In this document: in pieces, positions 18,470 to 25,808 of the stretch
Layout of the letters: each line of letters starts with the position of its first letter
Position numbering within the stretch: the first letter of the stretch is position 1
Source of the DNA: an uncultured Lachnospiraceae bacterium
GTDB lineage: Bacteria; Bacillota; Clostridia; Lachnospirales; Lachnospiraceae
Direction of reading: 5' to 3'
Assembly (NCBI GenBank): GCA_947174505.1
Contig: CAMWJF010000028.1
Span: 1 to 55,450, forward strand
Length of the DNA stretch: 55,450 nucleotides
Program-made: the position numbers and the translations under genes
The notes under the pieces: generated by a model
The model's input: only the letters and a program-made list of their open reading frames with translations
What the model was told of the DNA's origin: nothing
Database searches by the model: none

Positions 18470-18568
18470 CGGAAAATGCCGCTTTTAGGCATTCTCTTAC
18501 GCGAAACTTAGTACTTCTTGGCGTCCCGCCCCATGACGGGACGTCTTTAGAAGTACTTTTCGCGTTTC
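18470..18568. repeat. Structured repeat, copy 1 (convergent terminator)
   Basis: A short hairpin AATGCC/GGCATT (18475-18493) is followed by a long branched stem (18499-18565): ACGCGAAA pairs with TTTCGCGT, TACTTC with GAAGTA, and CGTCCCG with CGGGACG. Unpaired CTTAG and TTTAG motifs are conserved with the copies at 25745, 31797 and 48453. It fills the space between the sigma operon and iscU, which converge, so it may end both transcripts. Confidence 0.75.
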
Positions 18569-18985
18569 TTACGCTGTGATATCCGCCACCGGCTTCTTCA
18601 GGCCCGCAATCACGATCCCCCGCTTCTTCGCGTAATCCCAGAGCGCCGCATGGATGGCCTCCTCCGCCAGAAGGGAACAGTGCACCTTCGCAGGCGGCAG
18701 GCCGTCCAGCGCCTCCATCACGGCCCTGTTCGTCACCTGTAAGGCTTCCTCCACCGTCTTACCCTTCACCAGCTCGGTGGCCATACTGCTGGTCGCTACC
18801 GCTGCCCCGCAGCCGAAGGTCTTGAACTTCACGTCCTGTATCACACCCGCCTCATCCACATCCAGATACATGCGCATGATATCTCCGCACTTCGCGTTAC
18901 CCACCGTGCCGACGCCGCTGGGATTCTCGATTTCCCCCATATTGCGGGGATTGTTAAAATGATCCATCACCTTTTCACTGTACAT
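18569..18985 (-). CDS. iscU: Iron-sulfur cluster scaffold protein (IscU/NifU-N type)
   Basis: A 138-aa scaffold on which Fe-S clusters are built from cysteine-derived sulfur. It begins YSEKVMDHFNNPRNMGEI, and the three cluster ligands are visible: NAKCGD near residue 33, FGCGAA near 59 and HCSLLAEE near 102. The Asp after the first Cys is also present. GGGAG precedes the ATG. Its gene follows iscS (cysteine desulfurase) by 171 bases that contain a duplicated repeat. No IscR-type regulator is seen nearby. The structured repeat starts right after its stop. Confidence 0.92.
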   Translation of the reverse strand: MYSEKVMDHFNNPRNMGEIENPSGVGTVGNAKCGDIMRMYLDVDEAGVIQDVKFKTFGCGAAVATSSMATELVKGKTVEEALQVTNRAVMEALDGLPPAKVHCSLLAEEAIHAALWDYAKKRGIVIAGLKKPVADITA

Positions 18986-19002
18986 AATATCTTCTCCCTT
19001 CT

Positions 19003-19149
19003 GTCAGCAAGCTGCCGTTTTCCCATCTTACGTCTGCCCGTTGTGCAGCTCGATTCCGCTTCGCTCCATCTCGCTCGCGTGCTTCGCACTATGCATCCGT
19101 CATCTGGAAAAGCCGTCAGCTGGCTGCCGCTTTTCCATCCTACGTCTGC
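19003..19149. repeat. Intergenic element bounded by ~35-bp direct repeats
   Basis: GTCAGCAAGCTGCCG (19003 on) and GTCAGCTGGCTGCCG (19115 on) each continue through a similar TTTCC-CATC-TACGTCTGC end, giving two imperfect direct copies. The second lies in a GGAAAAG/CTTTTCC hairpin (19107-19137). Between them is GC-rich sequence with GAGATGGAGCGAAGCG on the minus strand, also found in variant form near 31815. It separates iscS from iscU and looks like a dispersed intergenic repeat. Confidence 0.5.
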
Positions 19150-19156
19150 GCACTGC

Positions 19157-20335
19157 TCATGCTTTTCGCGCATAATCTTCATATAAAGGCGACATGTCGC
19201 GCAGGCGCCCTACGATCTCCTTTAGCGCCTCCACCACGCAGTCAAGTTCTTCCTTGGTCGTCGCCTCCGAGAGCGTCAGCCGAAGCGACCCGTGGGCGAT
19301 CTCATGGGGCAGGCCGATGGCGAGAAGCACATGGGAGGGGTCGAGCGCCCCCGATGTGCAGGCCGACCCGCTGGAACCACAGATCCCCCGCTGGTCCAGC
19401 AAAATCAGCAGGGACTCTCCCTCTATAAAGCGGAAACAGAAATGGGCGTTATTGGAGAGCCGGTCCTGTCTGTGTCCGTTCAGTCTGGTGTAAGGAATCT
19501 CCGCAAGCACCCTGTCGATCAGATACTCCCGCAGCGCTGTTTCCCTTTCGCCTCTCTCCCGCATGGTTTCCCCCGCCAGAGCCGCGGCCTTCCCGAATCC
19601 CACGATCCCCGGCACATTTAGGGTGCCTGCCCTGCGCCCCCTCTCCTGCGCGCCGCCGTGAAGCAGCGGGCGCAGCCGCACATTTTCCCGGCAGTACAGG
19701 ATGCCCACGCCCTTGGGGCCGTTGAGCTTGTGTCCGCTGGCGGAAAGCAGGTCGATGTGCATCTCCTCCACGTTAAGGGATACATGCCCGTAGGCCTGCA
19801 CCGCATCCGTGTGAAAGAGGACGCCCCTCTCTCCGGCGATCTCCCCGATCCTCGCAACCGGCTCAATGGTGCCGATCTCGTTGTTTGCCGCCATCACGGA
19901 AATCAGGATGGTATCCGGGCGGATCGCTTTTTCCAGAGCCTCCGGCGAAATCTTCCCCTCCCCGTCCACATCCAGATAAGTCACCTCATATCCCTGTTTT
20001 TCCAGATACTGACAGGTGTGCAGCACCGCGTGGTGCTCTATTCTGCTCGTAATAATGTGACGGCCTTTATCCTGCAGTCCCTCCGCCACGGCGCGGATCG
20101 CCCAGTTGTCGGACTCGCTGCCGCCCGCCGTAAAATAAATTTCGTTCGGCTTCGCGCCGATCAAGGCCGCCGCCCGCTCCCTTGCGATTCCCACCGCCTT
20201 CTTCGCCTCCCCGGCGAAGCTGTAAATAGCGGAAGGGTTCGCGTAAGCTTCCCGGAAATAGGGCAGCATCTCCTCCAGCACTTCCTCGTGCACTCTTGTG
20301 GTAGCGGCATTATCTAAATAAATTCTCTGATTCAT
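19157..20335 (-). CDS. iscS: Cysteine desulfurase (IscS/NifS family)
   Basis: A 392-aa PLP enzyme that removes sulfur from cysteine for Fe-S clusters and thiolated molecules. It starts QRIYLDNAATTRVHEEV. The PLP lysine is in SASGHKLNGPKGVG near residue 200. The active Cys is in GSSGSACTSGALDPSHVLLA near residue 324; the long loop before it suggests the NifS/IscS class I type. I use the ATG at 20335, which fits the family start; an ATG at 20350 lies only one base from its AAGGAG. The gene heads an operon with iscU and has a good promoter about 90 bases upstream. Confidence 0.92.
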   Translation of the reverse strand: MNQRIYLDNAATTRVHEEVLEEMLPYFREAYANPSAIYSFAGEAKKAVGIARERAAALIGAKPNEIYFTAGGSESDNWAIRAVAEGLQDKGRHIITSRIEHHAVLHTCQYLEKQGYEVTYLDVDGEGKISPEALEKAIRPDTILISVMAANNEIGTIEPVARIGEIAGERGVLFHTDAVQAYGHVSLNVEEMHIDLLSASGHKLNGPKGVGILYCRENVRLRPLLHGGAQERGRRAGTLNVPGIVGFGKAAALAGETMRERGERETALREYLIDRVLAEIPYTRLNGHRQDRLSNNAHFCFRFIEGESLLILLDQRGICGSSGSACTSGALDPSHVLLAIGLPHEIAHGSLRLTLSEATTKEELDCVVEALKEIVGRLRDMSPLYEDYARKA

Positions 20336-20364
20336 ATCCTGCTTCTCCATACTCCTTAACTATA

Positions 20365-20414
20365 ATAGGAATCCCTTACCGAACAGACGGCGTTTTCTTT
20401 CATATAATTCCTAT
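20365..20414. promoter_or_regulatory. Inverted repeat in the iscS leader
   Basis: ATAGGAAT (20365-20372) and ATTCCTAT (20407-20414) are exact inverse complements flanking 34 bases between the iscS promoter and its start codon. It could fold in the leader RNA or bind a dimeric regulator. Confidence 0.35.
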
Positions 20415-20435
20415 CTGTTTACTATTCTATTTGAC

Positions 20436-20464
20436 ATTATAACAGGCCTGCAGAAAACTGCAAG
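20436..20464 (-). promoter_or_regulatory. Promoter of iscS-iscU
   Basis: On the minus strand TTGCAG and TATAAT are about 16 bases apart, with TATAAT reading from the ATTATA in the ACATTATAACAG stretch, about 100 bases before the iscS start. Confidence 0.55.
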
Positions 20465-20506
20465 CCCCTTTGTTCTAATCTCCTAATTAATTTTGGTACA
20501 AAAGCA

Positions 20507-20728
20507 TCAGTTTAAACTTCTCTTCTCCATATCTTTTAGACCAACCAATGCCCAGATATCTTCCGCAAGCTGCGCCGCCTCAAGGTCTGAACATTTCAGG
20601 TTCTTCTTAATTTCATCCGCATTGATGTAATCTATCGGTGGTTTTAACAATTCGGTAAACGTACTTTTTCCCGAACCATTCGGCCCGGCAAACACAATAA
20701 TCTCAGGTCTCTTCTGCAATACGCTCAC
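20507..20728 (-). pseudogene. Truncated zeta-toxin-like kinase
   Basis: Only 73 residues remain of a protein family that is usually about 190 aa. The P-loop is clear (VFAGPNGSGKSTFTELLKP, residues 12-30) and INADEIKKNL and LEAAQLAEDI follow as in zeta toxins, which phosphorylate UDP-sugars. The frame then ends in an unrelated tail and the rest of the fold, including the DFxxET region, is missing. The GTG start at 20728 lies within the end of the antitoxin-like gene. It should be inactive. Confidence 0.7.
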
Positions 20729-20924
20729 TATAACGCCCCTTCCTCATCCGCTTGCCGACCTCTTTCCTCGTTCCATCGCTATTCTCCCGGTATATGGTCT
20801 GTGTCTCCCGGTCATACGTCACCACGGGAATATCCATCGCTCTTTTTTTCTCCAACTCAATCCTTACTGCCGCATTCGCACGTTTTACAACCGCCTCATC
20901 AGAAATATATTCCTGTCTGGTCAT
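20703..20924 (-). CDS. Putative partner (antitoxin-like) of the zeta toxin
   Basis: A 73-aa charged protein with EYISDEAVVKRANAAVRIEL and a basic end. Small proteins like this often precede zeta-type toxin genes in clostridia and overlap them, as here by 26 bases. I place the start at 20924, with GGG seven bases before the ATG; a GTG at 20930 is also possible. Function is inferred from position. With the toxin broken, this gene is probably a relic. Confidence 0.45.
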   Translation of the reverse strand: MTRQEYISDEAVVKRANAAVRIELEKKRAMDIPVVTYDRETQTIYRENSDGTRKEVGKRMRKGRYSERIAEET

Positions 20925-21006
20925 ATCCACACCCTTTCCCCAAAAACCATTCCTCCAACTTCCCTACCGTATCAAATCCATTTTAGATATCCGTCTTTTC
21001 CGCCGA

Positions 21007-21219
21007 TCACCGCCCATATAAAATTGTTCTCAACCGGCTTAGCAAATCAGGGATGTCCTCCGTCAATGTATTCCATACAATATCTAAATCAACCCGTTCA
21101 TAATCATGTGCATGCAAATTTCTCATTCCCTTAATTGCACGCCATGGTATTTGTTCATTTTCTTCAAGGAACTCATCTGACAGTCTTCCGACAAGTTCCC
21201 CGATTTGAATAATGCACAT
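21007..21219 (-). pseudogene. Truncated HepT-like RNase (HEPN, DUF86)
   Basis: The 70 residues match the C-terminal two thirds of HepT: IQIGELVGRLSDEF, IPWRAIKGMRNLHAHDYERVD and a final DIPDLL region. The HEPN catalytic motif RX4HXY is intact as RNLHAHDY. The first ~40 residues of the fold are absent, and the sequence upstream does not supply them in frame before the MntA-like gene ends at 21258. The ATG used has no good ribosome binding site. HepT is the toxin of the MntA-HepT pair; this copy is probably defective. Confidence 0.7.
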
Positions 21220-21257
21220 ATTACATGCGTATTGAAATGAAATGTATACTCCTGTCT

Positions 21258-21551
21258 TTATCGTACATATAATAATATTCTTTCTTTTAAAATCTGGTTT
21301 AAAAACTTTTTATCCTCTATTTCAGTAGTAACCACATCTACATGACATCCCAATACCGCTTCCAATTCATCGACAAATGCAAAATACTGTAACAAACTTC
21401 TGAGCGCCCCCTTCTCCACACAAATATCAATATCACTTTCTTCCGTAGCTTCATTTCTGGCGTAGGAACCGAAAACTCCAAGAGACTGTATTCCGTAAGC
21501 CTCCGCAATCGGTCTCGTCTTTTCCCTAATCTCATTTAGTGAATAACACAT
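21258..21551 (-). CDS. MntA-like minimal nucleotidyltransferase (antitoxin)
   Basis: A 97-aa nucleotidyltransferase. Key motif: GVFGSYARNEATEESDIDI near residue 28, with the GSxAR serine and the two metal aspartates (DID); a third acidic position near residue 70 (HVDVVTTEIED) fits. In MntA-HepT systems this enzyme adds AMP to HepT and blocks its RNase activity. The ATG at 21551 has AAAGGAA before it; a TTG at 21569 would include that site and is less likely. The gene appears intact, but its HepT partner directly behind it is truncated. Confidence 0.78.
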   Translation of the reverse strand: MCYSLNEIREKTRPIAEAYGIQSLGVFGSYARNEATEESDIDICVEKGALRSLLQYFAFVDELEAVLGCHVDVVTTEIEDKKFLNQILKERILLYVR

Positions 21552-21671
21552 ATGCGTTCCTTTCCCCAAAAACTACTCTTCACACTTCCCTACCACTATC
21601 ATATCCCCTCCCCGCATTTCTATCAAGCATTTCCTCCCATCCCGTCGATTCTTTTCTCCCAAAACCCAGGC

Positions 21672-21697
21672 CAGGCGGCTATCTGCATAGCCGCCTG
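21672..21697 (-). terminator. Strong hairpin, possible terminator of blaI-blaR1
   Basis: CAGGCGGCTAT and ATAGCCGCCTG are exact inverse complements with a four-base loop. On the minus strand it is followed within eight bases by TTTT. It lies about 250 bases behind the blaR1 stop. Confidence 0.5.
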
Positions 21698-21713
21698 TAT
21701 CCTATCCCCTTTT

Positions 21714-21735
21714 ACACTGTACACAGTGTTATAAT
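21714..21735 (+). promoter_or_regulatory. Inverted repeat abutting a -10 box
   Basis: ACACTG (21714-21719) and CAGTGT (21724-21729) flank TACA, and TATAAT (21730-21735) follows directly. It looks like an operator inside a promoter, but no clear gene lies downstream on the plus strand. Confidence 0.35.
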
Positions 21736-21944
21736 GATCGCAGAAGAGAACCCATGACCCCTAAACGATCCGCTCTCTTGCTGCGGCATTACCCTTTTCA
21801 TGTCCGATGCGCCCGGAAATGCCCGGAAACGCCGGTTTAACAGTCGAGAGGAAACCCTCTCCAAATGGTATCCTAAATACGCAGACGCGCTGAGTCCTGG
21901 CATTCCACGCAGGATAAAACTATCCCTCAGTGAAATGCAATCTG

Positions 21945-23303
21945 TCAGTGCGGACATGTTGTATAGGTAGTCCTACTGATCTCTGAACCCTGTATCACAT
22001 AACCACATTTACTACATCTCTGCGCGTAAAATTCTATCACCAAGCAACCACCGCCTGAGAGTTTTCTATGGGTCGCCGCTACTCCCGATACAAAACTATG
22101 ATCACAATGCGGTTCAATACCGTCATCTTCCATAATCGGATAAATCCTGCCCTCTTCGTCCGTAAACTGATTTTCGTACAAAAAATCCTGTAAAATATCT
22201 GACACTTCCGGCTGACTCAGTTCCCGCCGCGCTTCTCCATCCGTTCCTTCTGGTACAAACAAAAATGTGTCATCCTCTAACATGCCTTCTATCTCTTCCG
22301 ACGAAGCGTTTTCCGTCAGTTCTCTATGAAACGTATCTCTATACGCAAACACAGTCATTGAATTTGCAAACGTCAACGCCGCCACCAGCGCCACCGCCGC
22401 AACACGATTCCACTTCTTCCTCTTCATAAGATTTTCCATCCTTTCCTTTATCTTTTGTGCTTCGCCTCCGAAGCCGGACTTCCACCGTACGGAGACTTTG
22501 TCTGTTTTCTTCTCCCGCGCCTCCTCGATCATCAGGCGCAAATACTCCTTCACCTCCTCCTTTGATTTTCCCTGCATCACGATCTCATCACAGGAACATT
22601 CACAAACCTGATTGAAATCGCGACGCAATATCCAAACCATCGGATTGCACCAGTGCAGCATCACCGCCAAATGCATGAACAGCTTCCACAGCACATCCAT
22701 ACGTCTGATATGTACCAGCTCATGCCGCACAAGCAGCTCCGCTTCCCTGCTTGTCACATCCCTGCTGCAGACAATCACGGGCCTGAAAAATCCGAAGGTT
22801 ATGGTACGCTCCTCTGCCGTCGCCTCATACAGGAACACACGCCGCCGAATTCCGTACTGATGCTTCAATCCGTCGAGAAATTTTCTCTGTTCCGGCGTCA
22901 TTGCCCGGTCAGCATATTGGGCCGCTGCGCGGGCCAGCCGCACATACTCCACTACTTGCCCTGCCAGCAGAGCGCAAACTCCCAACAGCCATACAATGAC
23001 TGCTGCCGTCTGAATACCTGCAAAGATGTTTACATGCATTGTTCCCTCGGTGTGAACAATATGGTTTCTCCATGTCAGCGGTACCCGCGAAATCCCCAGC
23101 ATACTTCTCGGCCAGAGAACGCGGACCACCGCTATATAATGTTTCTTCAAGTAAGGTAAAGGTATCAGATAATACAGAATCGCCACTCTGGCGAGCAGAT
23201 TATAAAGTCTTGCACAAGCCTTATCTTTCAACAGGCGCCGCAGCAACAGATGGATACCGGTCATCGTACTTCCCGAAAGCGACATGACCAATAGATATTC
23301 CAT
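21945..23303 (-). CDS. BlaR1/MecR1-family membrane metalloprotease sensor
   Basis: A 452-aa M56 peptidase. Membrane segments occur near residues 3-20, 35-52, 105-125 and 300-320. The zinc site is VRHELVHIRRMD near residue 197 (HExxH), followed by the ECSCDE acidic ligand region near 240. On activation such proteins cleave or trigger cleavage of the BlaI repressor. The outer C-terminal part is only ~130 residues and lacks a penicillin-binding sensor domain. It has instead a Cys/His-rich end (CDHSF, RCSKCGY, TTCPH). GGAG precedes the ATG. It is 11 bases behind blaI. Confidence 0.82.
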   Translation of the reverse strand: MEYLLVMSLSGSTMTGIHLLLRRLLKDKACARLYNLLARVAILYYLIPLPYLKKHYIAVVRVLWPRSMLGISRVPLTWRNHIVHTEGTMHVNIFAGIQTAAVIVWLLGVCALLAGQVVEYVRLARAAAQYADRAMTPEQRKFLDGLKHQYGIRRRVFLYEATAEERTITFGFFRPVIVCSRDVTSREAELLVRHELVHIRRMDVLWKLFMHLAVMLHWCNPMVWILRRDFNQVCECSCDEIVMQGKSKEEVKEYLRLMIEEAREKKTDKVSVRWKSGFGGEAQKIKERMENLMKRKKWNRVAAVALVAALTFANSMTVFAYRDTFHRELTENASSEEIEGMLEDDTFLFVPEGTDGEARRELSQPEVSDILQDFLYENQFTDEEGRIYPIMEDDGIEPHCDHSFVSGVAATHRKLSGGGCLVIEFYAQRCSKCGYVIQGSEISRTTYTTCPH

Positions 23304-23314
23304 GTCGCTTTCTC

Positions 23315-23677
23315 CTAATTGTTTTCCAGAAAATCAATCAATTCCTTCGCATCGGTATCCGTAATCGAATTTTCCTTCACAAACGACGCGACGAAATTAC
23401 TCAGCTTTCCCCCATACACATGATCAATTACTGTTTTCATCTGCATCCCGTTGTACTCTTCCCTGCCGTACACGACTTTCACTATTCTGTTTTCCCGTTT
23501 CACTAATCCCTTACCCTCTAACCGGGCTAAAAAAGTGTTAAGAGTCTGCCTCTTCCACTCTTTTCCGTCCGCTTCAAACAGGGCGAGCAGCTCAGACTGC
23601 TTAATGCCGTCCCCATGCTCCCACAGTTTTTCCATGACCTCCATTTCTGCATCGGACACGTCATAAATTTTTTTCAT
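23315..23677 (-). CDS. BlaI/MecI-family repressor
   Basis: A 120-aa winged-helix repressor: SDAEMEVMEKLWEHGDGIKQ, then WKRQTLNTFLARLEGKGLVK as recognition region, and a helical dimer/cleavage half ending IDFLENN. BlaI dimers bind TACTACA-TGTAGTA-type sites, and such half-sites lie just upstream at 23702-23726. The gene is followed 11 bases later by the M56 sensor. The regulated target, besides this operon, could be the ABC exporter immediately upstream on the same strand; no beta-lactamase gene is present. Confidence 0.88.
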   Translation of the reverse strand: MKKIYDVSDAEMEVMEKLWEHGDGIKQSELLALFEADGKEWKRQTLNTFLARLEGKGLVKRENRIVKVVYGREEYNGMQMKTVIDHVYGGKLSNFVASFVKENSITDTDAKELIDFLENN

Positions 23678-23701
23678 GCCTATTTCTTCTCATGTCTTTC
23701 C

Positions 23702-23726
23702 GACTACAGGACTAAGCCGTGTAGTC
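23702..23726. promoter_or_regulatory. BlaI-type operator
   Basis: GACTACA (23702-23708) and TGTAGTC (23720-23726) are exact inverse complements, 11 bases apart, and match the ACTACA/TGTAGT half-sites of BlaI operators. They overlap the expected transcription start of blaI. A further ACTACAAAT lies near 23770. Confidence 0.65.
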
Positions 23727-23733
23727 TAAATTT

Positions 23734-23762
23734 AATATATAATCTTTTGCTCCAATTGTCAA
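23734..23762 (-). promoter_or_regulatory. Promoter of blaI-blaR1
   Basis: On the minus strand TTGACA (23757-23762) and TATATT (23734-23739) are exactly 17 bases apart, directly before the operator. Confidence 0.75.
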
Positions 23763-23787
23763 CTTTATACTACAAATTAAATTCAAT

Positions 23788-25686
23788 TTATGCAGTAATT
23801 GCGTTTCCGGTATACAACTGATAGTATTTTCCGCGCTCTTCAATCAACTGGTTGTGGGTCCCCCTCTCAATGATGCGTCCCTGCTCCAGCACCATAATGC
23901 AGTCGGAATTCTTGACTGTAGAGAGCCTGTGGGCGATCACAAAGGTGGTTCTTCCCTTCATCAGCTTATCCATACCGTCCTGCACAATGCGCTCGGTACG
24001 GGTATCGATAGAGCTGGTTGCCTCGTCCAGAATCAATACCGGCGGATCGGCCACAGCCGCCCTCGCAATCGCCAGAAGCTGCCGCTGTCCCTGACTTAAG
24101 TTCGCGCCGTCCCCGGAAAGCACGGTGTCATACCCCTCCGGCAGCCTTCTGATAAAGCTGTCCGCATTTGCCAGCTTCGCCGCCGCCCGCACTTCCTCGT
24201 CAGTGGCATCCAGCTTCCCGTAACGGATATTCTCCATCACCGTCCCTGTAAAGAGGTGGGTGTCCTGCAGCACGATCCCCAGCGAACGGCGCAGATCCGC
24301 CTTCTTTATCTTATTGACATTGATGCCGTCGTACCGGATCTTCCCGTCCTGGATGTCATAGAAACGGTTGATTAAGTTGGTAATGGTGGTCTTGCCCGCG
24401 CCTGTGGAACCGACGAAGGCGATCTTCTGTCCCGGCTCGGCATAAAGCTTCACATCATGGAGCACCATCTTATCATCATTATACCCGAAATCCACGCCGT
24501 CGAAAACCACATCTCCCATAAGTTCCACATAATCCACGGAATGATCCGCCTGATGCTCGTGCCGCCATGCCCAGCGTCCTGTGCGCACAGGCGTCTCCAC
24601 GAGCTTCCCGTTCTCCTCTTTCACATTGACTAAGGTCACATACCCGTTGTCCGCCTCTGCACTCTCATCCAGCATCTTAAAGATACGCTCCGCACCCGCC
24701 ATCGCCATGACAATTGCGTTGAACTGTTGGCTTACTTGATTTATCGGCATATTGAAGCTTCTGTTGAAGGTCAGAAAGCTCGCCAGTTTTCCAAGTGTTA
24801 ATCCCGTTGCGCCGGAGAGCGCCAGCGCGCCGCCCACGATGGCGCAGACCACATAGCTCACATTGCCAAGCTGCTGGTTCACGGGACCCACCACGTTAAC
24901 CAGATAGTTCGCCCTGTCCGCGCTCTCAAACAGCGCGTCGTTCAGCTCCCTGAAATCCTCGATATTTTTTTCCTCGTGGTTAAATACCTTAACCACCTTC
25001 TGACCCTTCATCATCTCTTCGATAAAACCGTTGACCTTGCCCAGATTCTTCTGCTGCTCCAGAAAATACCGTCCGCTTAAGCCCGCCACCTTCTTTGTCA
25101 CAACCAGCATGACCGCCACCATAACAAGTGTCGTCACCGTCAGAGGTATGCTTAATATGATCATACTGACCAGCACGCTCACGATCGTAATGGCGCTGTT
25201 AAATACCTGCGGCATACTCTGGCTGATCATCTGCCTGAGTGTTTCCGTATCGTTTGTGTAGGTTGACATAATATCGCCATGTACATGGGTGTCAAAATAC
25301 TTGACGGGCAGCGTCTCCATATGGGCAAACAGATCGTCCCTCACATTGCGCAGGGTTCCCTGCGTCACGTTAATCATAATGCGGTTCCATGCATAGGACG
25401 CCAGCACACCGATGAGATACAGGCACGCCACTCTCGCAATTGCCCCCGCCAGCGGGGAAAAATCCGGCACATCCTGCGTCAGCATGGGCGCGATATAATC
25501 GTCAATCAGACGCTGGATGAACATGGTGCCCTGCACGTTCGCCAGCACGCTCACAAGAATCAGCGCCGCCACAATCACCAGATGCGGGCCGTAGCTTTTC
25601 GTCACATACCGCATCAGGCGTTTAAACACCTTCCCCGGATTCTCTATTCTCTTTCCACCTTGCATTCTTCCATGTGGTCCCGGCAT
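23788..25686 (-). CDS. ABC exporter half-transporter, consensus ATP site
   Basis: A 632-aa fusion of a six-segment membrane domain (residues about 20-320) and an ATP-binding domain (about 370-630). Walker A is GSTGAGKTT, the signature is LSQGQRQLL and Walker B is PVLILDEATSSIDTRT with the catalytic Glu present. It pairs with the upstream half-transporter, and together they resemble LmrCD/TM287-288-type multidrug or peptide exporters. A ~60-residue insert with TPVRTGRWAWRHEHQADHSV lies between the two domains. The start at 25686 has AGAGAGG upstream; earlier in-frame codons lack such a site. Confidence 0.88.
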   Translation of the reverse strand: MPGPHGRMQGGKRIENPGKVFKRLMRYVTKSYGPHLVIVAALILVSVLANVQGTMFIQRLIDDYIAPMLTQDVPDFSPLAGAIARVACLYLIGVLASYAWNRIMINVTQGTLRNVRDDLFAHMETLPVKYFDTHVHGDIMSTYTNDTETLRQMISQSMPQVFNSAITIVSVLVSMIILSIPLTVTTLVMVAVMLVVTKKVAGLSGRYFLEQQKNLGKVNGFIEEMMKGQKVVKVFNHEEKNIEDFRELNDALFESADRANYLVNVVGPVNQQLGNVSYVVCAIVGGALALSGATGLTLGKLASFLTFNRSFNMPINQVSQQFNAIVMAMAGAERIFKMLDESAEADNGYVTLVNVKEENGKLVETPVRTGRWAWRHEHQADHSVDYVELMGDVVFDGVDFGYNDDKMVLHDVKLYAEPGQKIAFVGSTGAGKTTITNLINRFYDIQDGKIRYDGINVNKIKKADLRRSLGIVLQDTHLFTGTVMENIRYGKLDATDEEVRAAAKLANADSFIRRLPEGYDTVLSGDGANLSQGQRQLLAIARAAVADPPVLILDEATSSIDTRTERIVQDGMDKLMKGRTTFVIAHRLSTVKNSDCIMVLEQGRIIERGTHNQLIEERGKYYQLYTGNAITA

Positions 25687-25744
25687 AATATTACCTCTCT
25701 TTCCATAATATACGGCGTTTTGGGCCGCCATACAGACACGAGCT

Positions 25745-25808
25745 CGTGAGACTTAGCGCTTCTTAGCGAGGCAGCCTTTGCTGCTGAGCTTTAGAAGCTC
25801 TTCTCACG
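25745..25808. repeat. Structured repeat, copy 2
   Basis: CGTGAGA (25745-25751) pairs with TCTCACG (25802-25808). GCTTCTT/TTTAGAAGC and an apical GCAGCC/GGCTGC-like stem lie inside. The layout with CTTAG and TTTAG internal motifs is that of the copies at 18499 and 48453, but the paired bases differ. It lies between the two exporter genes, and its right arm encodes the last residues and stop of the upstream one. ACGAGCTCGT (25738-25747) abuts it. Confidence 0.65.

Larger units (their letters stand above)
21552..21944. other. Gene-poor region after blaR1
   Basis: About 390 bases hold no gene I can support. A strong hairpin lies at 21672-21697 and an inverted repeat with a TATAAT at 21714-21735. 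A short plus-strand open frame (21800-21970) overlaps the end of blaR1 but has no ribosome binding site. Confidence 0.5.

Noticed and set aside
18967..19182. Open minus-strand frame across the iscS-iscU gap
   Set aside because: It overlaps both genes' ends, lies in repeat sequence and has no start signals; the repeat explains it.
21800..21970. Plus-strand 56-codon frame with EETLSKWYPKYADALS
   Set aside because: No ribosome binding site, overlap with the end of the M56 gene, and no family recognised. It could be a gene remnant, but evidence is too weak.
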